Positions 27,418-34,706 of a stretch of DNA of 64,000 nucleotides are shown here, one piece after another. The position numbers and the translations under genes were made by a program. Under the pieces are notes generated by a model. It searched no databases. It had not been told where the DNA came from and worked only from the letters and a program-made list of their open reading frames with translations. Positions within the stretch are counted from its first letter, which is position 1; each line of letters begins with the position of its first letter. The stretch comes from Bacteroidota bacterium (lineage in GTDB: Bacteria > Bacteroidota > Ignavibacteria > Ignavibacteriales > Ignavibacteriaceae): assembly GCA_021824145.1 (NCBI GenBank), contig JAKALM010000001.1, forward strand, positions 558,001 through 622,000, in the 5' to 3' direction.

Positions 27418-28806
27418 ATGCAGCCAATAATTAATTTGTATGCCGTATCGGCGCGTACTTCTTTTTTGGAAGGCTTAGAGAAGATGCTTAAAAAAGAAAA
27501 AAGTATATTTCTTGCAGGCAGTTACAGAAGCTTTGATTCTGCCTTGAAGCATATTAAGCTTGCCTACCCGGCAGGCAGGAATGCCAACTCTTTACACACT
27601 AATAATAAAATAATTTTTATTGATGACCTTTCCTTAGATAAAATACAAACATTAGACTTCATTAAAAATTATAAAGCGGGCTTTCGTCTTGACCAAGTCA
27701 AAATAATTGTTTACACAAATAGCATCGACGCAGGATACTTGAGAGAGCTCTGGTCTTCGAATGTGAATGCGATACTGCATGAAAGGGAAACAAGACTCAA
27801 GGACATTTTCATAACGGAAAAAGCTGAGAAGAGAGACGTAACAACATACCAGAAGACTTCAGGATATTCGGAATCAGTACAAGAGAATTACAAACTAATT
27901 GAATTTATAAAAGCAGTAAATATCGGCATCAACTGTTATGACAGTATAGTCCGCAACTTCATGTCAAGAAGAGATAAATGGGCAATTGATGATACCGAAG
28001 CGAAGTCTATATTTAAGAATCGGGATGCTCTTCAGCCTAATGAAACGTCATTGACACTAATTGGAAAGAATGCGGGGTATGTGCAGGATTTATCTTTTCA
28101 ATATGTTAATGCAAAAGAAAATGAAAAAGTAAAAGAACCTAATTGGAAGGCGAAAAAAATAAAAGCATTATTTGTATCAGCACAATCTATTCTGATAGCA
28201 GGTTTAATTTCGCTATTCTGTGACGATCCCCTAATAGCTTTGGATGTACAAAAGAAACCTTTCTTAAATGAGACTAAAAAAAGAGAAGCAATTAAATACG
28301 ATGTGATTATTTATGACGACAATATCCTGAGGTTGGAAGAAGAAAGAGAGAAAACTCATTCATCTTATAAAGACAATAATAATTTATTAAATGACAAATT
28401 TATACCGCGGAGAATAGTACTTACGGATAAGCACGAAATCAGCCATATAAAAAGAATAATTAATTGCGGCGTTGATGGAATAATAAGCAAGCATGCTGAA
28501 AATGGGATACTAAAAGAGGCAATAATTAAAGTCAATGATGGAGAAAAATATTATTGTGAAATAATCTCTTCGCTGCTCTTCACTGAGCCTAAATATAGCA
28601 CTTTATTAACCCCAAGAGAAAGGGAAGTCTTATACTACTTACAAGATGGATTGAGCTATAAAGAAATTGCGAAGAATATTTTCATAAGTCCTAAAACTGT
28701 TCTAAGGCATATTGAAGATATAAAAAAGAAACTTAATCTGAATACTATGCAGAAATTAATTGATCTTATAAAAACTTCCAAAACTAATTTTTTATTAAAA
28801 ACCTAA
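27418..28806 (+). CDS. LuxR-family regulator with two degenerate receiver domains
   Basis: A 462-aa protein started at ATG 27418, which has a purine-rich GGGAGAAGAAGAG upstream; a TTG 14 codons earlier is possible. The N-terminal region (1-130) and a middle region (about 245-385) both look like receivers, with acceptor-position Asp in IIFIDD (69/70) and VIIYDD, but neither has the acidic pair at the end of beta1 (YAVSARTS, FVSAQS). The C-terminus (about 395-455) is a LuxR HTH: LTPREREVLYYLQDGLSYKE and ISPKTVLRHIEDIKKKL. It lies immediately upstream of the peptide operons and is the obvious candidate for their regulator. An in-frame repeat interrupts the first receiver. Confidence 0.82.
   Translation: MQPIINLYAVSARTSFLEGLEKMLKKEKSIFLAGSYRSFDSALKHIKLAYPAGRNANSLHTNNKIIFIDDLSLDKIQTLDFIKNYKAGFRLDQVKIIVYTNSIDAGYLRELWSSNVNAILHERETRLKDIFITEKAEKRDVTTYQKTSGYSESVQENYKLIEFIKAVNIGINCYDSIVRNFMSRRDKWAIDDTEAKSIFKNRDALQPNETSLTLIGKNAGYVQDLSFQYVNAKENEKVKEPNWKAKKIKALFVSAQSILIAGLISLFCDDPLIALDVQKKPFLNETKKREAIKYDVIIYDDNILRLEEEREKTHSSYKDNNNLLNDKFIPRRIVLTDKHEISHIKRIINCGVDGIISKHAENGILKEAIIKVNDGEKYYCEIISSLLFTEPKYSTLLTPREREVLYYLQDGLSYKEIAKNIFISPKTVLRHIEDIKKKLNLNTMQKLIDLIKTSKTNFLLKT
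27562..27579. repeat. Palindromic repeat inside the LuxR-family gene
   Basis: GCCTACC-C-GGCAGGC followed by AGG forms a near-perfect 7-bp palindrome with one mismatch, in frame within the first receiver domain. It encodes part of LAYPAGRNANSLHT, which falls between the helix and strand before IIFIDD and looks like extra sequence in a receiver. The sequence resembles a GCCTGCCGGCAGGC repeat that I recall from other Bacteroidota genomes. Confidence 0.5.
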
Positions 28807-28864
28807 GTTTTCTTTTCAATAAATATATACTTTTCTAGTTAGACAAAAATATTCATATTCGCTT

Positions 28865-28934
28865 TTCCCACATTATATTCCCATAAAATTGGGAATTAAT
28901 TCCCATTGTGAAAATTAAACCATCTATATAAATT
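28865..28934 (+). promoter_or_regulatory. Operon A promoter with TTCCCA boxes
   Basis: TTCCCATAAAATTGGGAA (28878-28895, arms TTCCCA/TGGGAA) is followed by a further TTCCCA at 28900-28905 that abuts a -35-like TTGTGA (28906-28911). At 17 nt distance is TAAATT (28929-28934). An extra TTCCCA lies at 28865-28870. The same arrangement recurs before operon B at 31244-31314 with identical palindrome and spacing. Position next to the -35 suggests an activator or repressor site. Confidence 0.6.
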
Positions 28935-29025
28935 TAATTATTAATTTACAGTGTAAAATAAGTCAGTTTTTATTCCACTATCAACCTTGCGAATTTAAGT
29001 TAAAATAATATAAATAGGATTTCGA

Positions 29026-29616
29026 TTGTTTAGTAAAACATCAAAAAAAATAAATATCATATCGGCAATATTCATAATCATGGGGGTAATATTAATATTT
29101 TTCACAATATATAATTTCATAAAATATAAAGATAGCACAAGAATCTATATACAATCTAACGAAAGCTTTAATGTTGAGAATTTTATTAATAATACTACTT
29201 TGCTTAAGACTTATTTCAAGCCAATTAATTTCAGGGGCAAATACTTAGCGCTATATTTAATAAACACCAACGATTGCAGAATCTGTTTAAAAGAGATGTT
29301 TGATTTTATGAAATATTTAAAAAACAATTTTGCAGGTACAATATTACAGCAATTAATTGTTATTTATGACGTAAATGTTCAAAGAGCAAGATGGTTTGCC
29401 AATACTATTGATACAAGTCTTCCTATTTTGTGTGGTAATGATAATAATTTTGAATCGAGTTTATATAAATATAATGATTCAATCGAAAAAAGACAATTGA
29501 TTTTCATTGATATAAACAGGCAAAGAATAATTTTAAGAGTGAAATTACAAAAAGGCATTATTACTAGTGATGCTGATAAAAAAGAAATTATTTCTTTGCT
29601 TAATAAACAAAACTAA
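29026..29616 (+). CDS. Membrane-anchored thioredoxin-like protein
   Basis: A 196-aa protein with one N-terminal membrane helix (about 10-30) and a domain facing the periplasm. YLALYLINTNDCRICLKEMF contains a CxxC pair (CRIC) at the place expected after beta-strand 1 of a TlpA/thioredoxin fold; LPILCGNDNNF and KRQLIFIDINRQRIIL fit the later strands. The start is TTG, with AGGA 8-10 bases upstream, and no ATG lies before the membrane segment. First gene of operon A, 21 nt before the cysteine-rich peptide gene, so its likely role is disulfide chemistry on that peptide or its partners. Confidence 0.68.
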   Translation: MFSKTSKKINIISAIFIIMGVILIFFTIYNFIKYKDSTRIYIQSNESFNVENFINNTTLLKTYFKPINFRGKYLALYLINTNDCRICLKEMFDFMKYLKNNFAGTILQQLIVIYDVNVQRARWFANTIDTSLPILCGNDNNFESSLYKYNDSIEKRQLIFIDINRQRIILRVKLQKGIITSDADKKEIISLLNKQN

Positions 29617-29637
29617 AAATAAAATTAAGGAGGTTAT

Positions 29638-29874
29638 ATGTTAAGTTTTCGGAAATCTAAAGTTCTGCTGTTCTCAATTCTTTTTTTCATTATATCATCC
29701 GTGAATTTTGTTCTTTTGGGATTAAACGGCACTCCATGTAAAGATTGTGGTTCCTTTTATAATTGTGAAAACAGCAATGGCCTTAACTCCGGATATCAGA
29801 CATGTTCAATTACTTATATAAATAATATTCCCTATTGTAACGTTAGTGGTTGGGGTAATTGCGGAACAAATTGA
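29638..29874 (+). CDS. Exported cysteine-rich peptide A
   Basis: A 78-aa small protein. A basic N-terminus (MLSFRKSKV) and a hydrophobic segment (about 9-28) form a signal peptide or anchor, followed by a tail of about 45 residues with six cysteines (CKDC, YNC, QTC, YC, NCGTN). The ribosome binding site AAGGAGG seven bases upstream is the strongest in this region, implying high translation. A long hairpin follows 9 nt after the stop. I do not recognise the family. The size, export signal and Cys pattern recall NVEALA-type secreted peptides of Bacteroidota and bacteriocin-like peptides. Confidence 0.7.
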   Translation: MLSFRKSKVLLFSILFFIISSVNFVLLGLNGTPCKDCGSFYNCENSNGLNSGYQTCSITYINNIPYCNVSGWGNCGTN

Positions 29875-29883
29875 AATTTTACT

Positions 29884-29926
29884 AAAGCTTTGAGTATTAC
29901 TAATATTATGTAATATTCAAAGCTTT
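29884..29926 (+). terminator. Long hairpin after peptide gene A
   Basis: Arms 29884-29900 and 29910-29926 pair over 17 positions with a single G-T wobble, around a 9-nt loop, and are followed by TTTT. It lies between the peptide gene and the propeller gene of the same operon. It should protect or terminate most transcripts at the peptide, giving high peptide and low propeller expression. Confidence 0.8.
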
Positions 29927-29963
29927 TACTGTATATTTAATAAAATATGTCGATAATTGTCAA

Positions 29964-31088
29964 ATGAAATTAATCAAAAAAATTTGTATTTATATCATAG
30001 TTGTTTTAACTTCAAACAATATTTTAGCACAAAGTGATAAAATAAGAATCAAAGAATTATTTACAATTGGGAATAAATTAAATGATCCCAAAGAGTATAT
30101 TTTTGTTTTACCGAAAACAATAAAAGTAGATTCGAAAAATAATTTTTATGTAAGCGATAGAAACGGAACCGAAGTAAGAGAATTTAATTCATCAGGGAAA
30201 TTTTTGCATAAATACGGTTTATTGGGAAAAGGTCCTGGTGAATTTATGGATATCACATCATTCTGTTTAAATAGAAACGATAACTTAGTCATTTTTGATC
30301 GGCAGTTACAAAGATTCACTATAATTAATAAAATTAATAATAGTTTTAAAACACTTCCGACCCCGGGGCATATACTAATGGAACCCTATTATATGGCACA
30401 ATTAAATAATGGTAATTATTTATTATATGATATAGATTTAGTTAACAAGAACAACATATTGTTCGAAGTCATAAATGGAACATTTAACTATATAAGTCAA
30501 TATTTTTTATCTTCATACGAAGTGTGGAAAAAAGACGATTCATTTTTAAATGAACAGAAAAGATTAAATAGTTTGAATATTGATGTTTTAGATTCAACAC
30601 AACTAATAGTATCACCAAAGTATTATGATGGGTATATATATCATCTGATAAAAGAAAATGGGAAATGGCAAGTAAACCAAATGAGTGGATACATACCGCC
30701 GCTTAAATCTTATACTTTGGATAACTCTTTAACATCAGATGAGATTGTGAATAACAAATTGAAGGCTATAATTTTAAGTGGAGCTAGGGGAAAATATAAA
30801 GCTATAATAAATAATACTAGTGCAGGTGTATTTTTTTATGAAAGAAAATATATAATTAATTTTATATTAAATAATAATAATTTTGGTAAGGGAAATTTAT
30901 CATTAGATGTTTTTAACATGCAAGGAAAATACTTAGGAAATTATATAATTAAGAAATTTGAGAAAAAAGATACCCCAATATTTGAATACAGAGTGTTATG
31001 TAAAGATCTTGAGGAAAATTTTTACTTAACTGATTTTGAAAACGAAATCCCAGTAATTAGGAAAATAAAGTTGTTAATGAATTTTTAG
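29964..31088 (+). CDS. Exported 6-bladed beta-propeller protein A
   Basis: A 374-aa protein with a signal peptide (KKICIYIIVVLTSNNILAQ). It contains NHL-like blades: IKVDSKNNFYVSDRNGTEVR, FNSSGKFLHKYGLLGKGPGEF, ITSFCLNRNDNLVIFDRQ. The GKGPGEF turn is characteristic of the 6-bladed beta-propeller family (PF17170-like) common in Bacteroidota, often beside small secreted peptides. The protein is probably periplasmic or surface exposed and could be a binding scaffold. There is no clear Shine-Dalgarno sequence. It is a diverged counterpart of the propeller at 33006. Confidence 0.78.
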   Translation: MKLIKKICIYIIVVLTSNNILAQSDKIRIKELFTIGNKLNDPKEYIFVLPKTIKVDSKNNFYVSDRNGTEVREFNSSGKFLHKYGLLGKGPGEFMDITSFCLNRNDNLVIFDRQLQRFTIINKINNSFKTLPTPGHILMEPYYMAQLNNGNYLLYDIDLVNKNNILFEVINGTFNYISQYFLSSYEVWKKDDSFLNEQKRLNSLNIDVLDSTQLIVSPKYYDGYIYHLIKENGKWQVNQMSGYIPPLKSYTLDNSLTSDEIVNNKLKAIILSGARGKYKAIINNTSAGVFFYERKYIINFILNNNNFGKGNLSLDVFNMQGKYLGNYIIKKFEKKDTPIFEYRVLCKDLEENFYLTDFENEIPVIRKIKLLMNF

Positions 31089-31103
31089 TTGGAAAAAATT
31101 ATT

Positions 31104-31219
31104 AGCTCACTCTAAAAGGTCATTCCGGTAAAAATGGAAATCCCCAAAGTATATTATTTGGAATAAATTCCCGCTTCCGCGGCAGAAATTACGACCATTT
31201 AGGCTTTTTAGAGCGAACT
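31104..31219. repeat. MITE-like element with imperfect terminal inverted repeats
   Basis: AGCTCACTCTAAAA at 31104-31117 matches the reverse complement of 31205-31219 at 12 of 14 positions. The interior includes a GC-rich block around 31168-31185 (CCCGCTTCCGCGG). No frame is open across it. The total length of about 116 nt and the termini suit a miniature inverted-repeat element or a large terminator structure after the propeller gene. Confidence 0.4.
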
Positions 31220-31243
31220 CATACATAAATTTATCTTAAAATC

Positions 31244-31314
31244 TTCCCCATAAATTGTTCCCATAAAATTGGGAATGCGTTCCCATTGACAAATCCACTT
31301 TCAATACTTAAAGT
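31244..31314 (+). promoter_or_regulatory. Operon B promoter with TTCCCA boxes
   Basis: TTCCCATAAAATTGGGAA at 31258-31275 is identical over 18 nt to the operon A box. A third box, TTCCCA at 31280-31285, is placed 22 nt after the first exactly as in operon A and abuts TTGACA (31286-31291). TAAAGT (31309-31314) follows after 17 nt. A weaker TTCCCC lies at 31244-31249. The shared arrangement strongly suggests control by the same regulator. Confidence 0.65.
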
Positions 31315-31354
31315 TAGGCATGTAAATCTAAATTTTATATAAAGTAATTAGCGA

Positions 31355-31870
31355 TTGATTTTGCGAATAGCAGATATATATATTAGTCTTAGTGCAGAAA
31401 AAAGCAAAAATCTCTTTTATTACCTCAATATAATTTTCACTTACCTCTTATCTTTTGTTTTAATTTTTGCTGGAGTAAGTAAAATTATGGAGCCAACAGA
31501 GTTGATCGAAAATCTTTCCAGTGTTTTTAGATTCTTACCTAGTTTAATAGTTATTTCAATCACCTCTTTCCTACCTATAATCGAGATCGGGCTAGGGACA
31601 CTGCTCGTGTTTTCACTTTACCACGAGAAGATAAAAAATAAAAAGAAGCTAATATTAAGCGGTACAACAGCGTTGTTCGGTATGTTTTGGGCTTTTAGTA
31701 TTTATGGTTACATAGTAGGGATGAAAAATGATTGTGGGTGTTTTGGGGGACTAATAAAGACAAGTTTTGAATTTGGAGTTATTTTCAGAAATTTTGTTTT
31801 ACTTATTACAAGCTTAGTGATAATCAAAATAAATACAATAAATTATAAAAGTAATATTTTTAGGAAATAG
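31355..31870 (+). CDS. MauE/DoxX-like membrane protein
   Basis: A 171-aa protein with four predicted membrane helices (about 20-40, 52-75, 92-115, 140-160). The pattern YLLSFVLIFAGVSKIMEP near TM1 and DCGCFGG before the last helix are the hallmarks of the MauE family. MauE is associated with thiol-disulfide chemistry in methylamine dehydrogenase maturation, and relatives act as quinone-linked thiol oxidoreductases. The start is TTG. It is followed after 4 nt by a TlpA-like gene, the common MauE-TlpA pairing, and belongs to operon B, which ends in a 10-cysteine peptide. Confidence 0.8.
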   Translation: MILRIADIYISLSAEKSKNLFYYLNIIFTYLLSFVLIFAGVSKIMEPTELIENLSSVFRFLPSLIVISITSFLPIIEIGLGTLLVFSLYHEKIKNKKKLILSGTTALFGMFWAFSIYGYIVGMKNDCGCFGGLIKTSFEFGVIFRNFVLLITSLVIIKINTINYKSNIFRK

Positions 31871-31874
31871 CTAA

Positions 31875-32423
31875 TTGAAAAAATTATCACTTTTTTTAAA
31901 AGATTCGCGCAAGTATTTGTTTTTAGCTATAATCATTTCTTTCATAACCGTTTGTTTCTTTTATGAAAGAATATCTAACCTAAATAAACAATTAAATCTA
32001 ACAAAGAAAATTGAAATAGGCACAAAAATAGAACTCCCCAATCAATTTCAAGATATTTTTAACAAAATAATTATGACAAATAGACGACTATTGCTACTTT
32101 TTTTCGATCCTAATTGTGGTGCTTGCGTTGATGAAATTCCTGCTATAATTGATTTAAATACTAATTTGACTAAAAAGATTAAAATAGTTGGGATTAGCCG
32201 TGCAGGTGAAGAACAGCTTAAGAAATTTTGTAAACAAATAGGGATTAATTTTCCAATAATATCTGATCCCAAAGGTTTGTTATTTAATAAATGTCAAATT
32301 TATAGAATACCCGCAACTATGGTGATAGACAATTCAGTCCTTAAGACTTTACCGTCAAATATAAATGAAAATCCAATAATTCAATTAACAGAAGTTGAAA
32401 ATTATATTAAAAATGCAAATTAG
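31875..32423 (+). CDS. TlpA-like thiol-disulfide oxidoreductase
   Basis: A 182-aa protein with an N-terminal membrane anchor (about 13-31) and a periplasmic thioredoxin-fold domain. The active site is FFDPNCGACVDEIPAII, a CxxC pair (CGAC). KIVGISRAGEEQLKKFC, INFPIISDPKG and YRIPATMVID (cis-proline loop) complete the fold. The TTG start has AGGAAA nine bases upstream, overlapping the end of the MauE gene. With MauE it could form a membrane-to-periplasm electron path that makes or reshuffles disulfides in the operon's cysteine-rich peptide. Confidence 0.85.
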   Translation: MKKLSLFLKDSRKYLFLAIIISFITVCFFYERISNLNKQLNLTKKIEIGTKIELPNQFQDIFNKIIMTNRRLLLLFFDPNCGACVDEIPAIIDLNTNLTKKIKIVGISRAGEEQLKKFCKQIGINFPIISDPKGLLFNKCQIYRIPATMVIDNSVLKTLPSNINENPIIQLTEVENYIKNAN

Positions 32424-33009
32424 TTTTTTACGACAAACATTGAAAAAAGCCTATACAAAAAAAGGAATGATATTAATATTAATACTAATAGATTTAACAT
32501 TGTTGGCATTTATTCTTATATACAAGATTAAATTTGAACAACTTAATTATGTGAATAATTATAATGCTTTACAATATAAGAATACAAGTAATAAAATAAT
32601 TAAATATGGAGAATTAGCACCACATTTTAAGGTTAAGTGTACAAACAATAAGTTATTCGCAATATATAAAATAAAAAATAATGCTGTATTTATTGTTTTT
32701 TTTTATCCAGAAATCCCTATTCAAAACTTAATGGTAAAAAGTTTGAGCCGATTTCTTTATGAAAAAAATGCGAAGCTATTATTAATTAACGAAGATAATA
32801 CAATATATGCACGTGATTATGAAAATTCGTCCTACGCGAGTGTGTTTAATGATAAAAATCATAATTTAGCAAATGATTTTGGGACACAAAATTCAAGCGG
32901 CTCGCTAATTATAGTGGGACGAAATAAAAAGATAAAATTTTCATATGCTGGTTTACTAGATTTAAATTATCTTAAACAACTTGTTGTAAAATTTGCGGAA
33001 GTTAAATGA
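32413..33009 (+). CDS. Membrane-anchored redoxin-like protein without active-site cysteines
   Basis: A 198-aa protein. Start at ATG 32413 (11-nt overlap with the TlpA gene); a TTG at 32395 is also in frame. One membrane helix (about 19-38) precedes a domain like AhpC/TlpA redoxins: KYGELAPHFKVKC, AVFIVFFYPEIPIQNLMV, LANDFGTQNSSGSLIIVGRN. Where the CxxC should be, the sequence reads YPEIPIQN, so it is probably not a redox enzyme and may be a binding or chaperone-like relative. The stop overlaps the propeller gene by 4 nt. Confidence 0.65.
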   Translation: MQISFLRQTLKKAYTKKGMILILILIDLTLLAFILIYKIKFEQLNYVNNYNALQYKNTSNKIIKYGELAPHFKVKCTNNKLFAIYKIKNNAVFIVFFYPEIPIQNLMVKSLSRFLYEKNAKLLLINEDNTIYARDYENSSYASVFNDKNHNLANDFGTQNSSGSLIIVGRNKKIKFSYAGLLDLNYLKQLVVKFAEVK

Positions 33010-34109
33010 AAATTTTAAGAAACTATAGAGTCAGTTTTTTAACCATATTATCTGTTTTTTTACTTTTTATTAATATTAATTGTGGCCCAAATACAAAACA
33101 ATACCCTACTTTTACACTACAAATGGAACCATTTGCAGTAGTAAACGATACAATAAAAAGTCATATTTTATATCAACCTAGCATAGTTAGAATAGATTTA
33201 AAAGGTAATATTTTTTTACTTGACCAGGGAAACAATAGAGTTGTTGAGTATTCATCTAACGGTAAATATCTTAAACAAATTGGCAGTATAGGTCAAGGAC
33301 CTGGTGATCTGTTGAATCCAAATTACATTGATATTGATGGCAATGATAATTTATTCGTTCTTGAAGTCGGAAATAAAAGAATTTCTGTGTTTGATTCTTC
33401 GGGTATTTTTATAAATTCCTTTTTAACACCCGGAGGACCAGATCCAGTAAGTATTTGTGTGATTTCAAATAAAAAAGTATTAGTAAATCAGCCAGAAATA
33501 AATGGACCGCTTTTTTATGTTTATAATTCAGATGGTAAATTAATAGATTCACTCGGTAGAGTTGAATCATTTGAAAATCCCCCATTTAAAGGACCAAATT
33601 TTGTTGCAACTTATGTGTATAATTCTGTTGATGCAAGATTTGATGGTAAAGGTAGAATTTATGTTTCCTATAGGGATAGACCATTGTTGAAATGTTATTC
33701 TGAATCTGGTAAACTTATATATGATAAAAATCTCACTGGCAGTGAGATAGATTCACTGCAAATAAGATTAGGGCAAATAAAAGAGAAAAATAATTCTAAT
33801 ACAAATCCTTATTTAATTAAAAGTATAATATTTCTTAGGGACTTAGCAACATACAAAAATAGAATATTAATAAATCTTAGCGGGTCTTATAAAATTGATG
33901 GAAAAGAAGGACAATATTTTTATTTGTTAAATAGGAAGGGAAATTTGATATCTAAATATGATTTAGTACCAAGTAATAATTTAAAAAGTATGTCTCCTTT
34001 TATCTGGTCATTTGATATAAATTCTCATTTTCAAATTATAGGGTGCGATACTTATAACTGTAATTTAATCAAAGCATCAATCCCACAATTAATAAACAAT
34101 AAACAATAA
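33006..34109 (+). CDS. 6-bladed beta-propeller lipoprotein B
   Basis: A 367-aa protein with an N-terminal signal ending in a lipobox-like FININC, so likely lipid-anchored. Blades are visible: IVRIDLKGNIFLLDQGNNRV, YSSNGKYLKQIGSIGQGPGD, IDIDGNDNLFVLEVGNKRI. The GQGPGD turn is shared with the propeller of operon A. It precedes the 10-Cys peptide by 10 nt and overlaps the redoxin-like gene. The order of propeller and peptide is swapped relative to operon A, which argues for rearrangement after duplication. Confidence 0.8.
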   Translation: MKILRNYRVSFLTILSVFLLFININCGPNTKQYPTFTLQMEPFAVVNDTIKSHILYQPSIVRIDLKGNIFLLDQGNNRVVEYSSNGKYLKQIGSIGQGPGDLLNPNYIDIDGNDNLFVLEVGNKRISVFDSSGIFINSFLTPGGPDPVSICVISNKKVLVNQPEINGPLFYVYNSDGKLIDSLGRVESFENPPFKGPNFVATYVYNSVDARFDGKGRIYVSYRDRPLLKCYSESGKLIYDKNLTGSEIDSLQIRLGQIKEKNNSNTNPYLIKSIIFLRDLATYKNRILINLSGSYKIDGKEGQYFYLLNRKGNLISKYDLVPSNNLKSMSPFIWSFDINSHFQIIGCDTYNCNLIKASIPQLINNKQ

Positions 34110-34119
34110 TGGAGTTCAT

Positions 34120-34368
34120 ATGAGTAAAGTTATGTTGAATCTATTGGTATTATTTTCTTTTATTCTTATAGGTCTGGGAATATTTATGACCCAAGATGTA
34201 TTTGCCTTAACTCCAAGTGGTTGCACTGCTACATGTACTAATGGCGGGAGTGTTACCTGTAATGGAAACAATTGTCATTGTCAAAGCGCGAATTGTGGTA
34301 ATCAAGCTTCATGTAATTGCTCCACGGGTGATAATCAAACACTTTCCTGTGCCCCATGTCAACAATAA
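34120..34368 (+). CDS. Exported cysteine-rich peptide B (NVEALA-like)
   Basis: An 82-aa precursor: a hydrophobic signal (about 6-23), QDVFALTPSG at the likely signal peptidase site, then a tail of about 50 residues with ten cysteines spaced as short CxC, CxxxC and CxxxxC units (GCTATC, CNGNNCHC, NCGNQASCNC, CAPC). DVFALT next to the cleavage point recalls the NVEALA motif of Bacteroidota secreted peptides. GGAG lies close before the ATG. A perfect hairpin follows within 10 nt. The Cys content implies metal binding or dense disulfides; which one is unknown. Confidence 0.75.
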   Translation: MSKVMLNLLVLFSFILIGLGIFMTQDVFALTPSGCTATCTNGGSVTCNGNNCHCQSANCGNQASCNCSTGDNQTLSCAPCQQ

Positions 34369-34378
34369 TTTGATTTAA

Positions 34379-34419
34379 ACAAGAATTGCATCCATTCCAA
34401 ATTGGCATGCAATTCTTGT
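34379..34419 (+). terminator. Hairpin after peptide gene B
   Basis: ACAAGAATTGCAT (34379-34391) and ATGCAATTCTTGT (34407-34419) form a perfect 13-bp stem with a 15-nt loop that can itself pair (CCA/TGG). It ends operon B, mirroring the hairpin behind peptide gene A. Confidence 0.8.
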
Positions 34420-34706
34420 CTTATAATTAGAATTAGACTTAATGCCGAATCAGCTATATATTATAGAAATATTACATAAATTTAAAAATAATTTTAATAA
34501 GTCGATAAATGCCAATTCTAAAAAACTAATCTATTTCAATTGATTAAAGGGGATTAATTATTTCCAATAAAAAGTAAATTAATATCGTTGGCAAAATCTA
34601 TTATTAGTCGCATTTTTTATTCATTTGTATATTTTATTTATTAAGTAAATAAGTTATTTTAAGCATGTTCTATTATTATTAAATAATAAATAACTGGAAA
34701 CTCTTA
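34420..34706. other. Spacer before the RND genes
   Basis: About 290 nt of very AT-rich sequence after the terminator. I find no coding frame and no clear promoter match. Confidence 0.5.
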
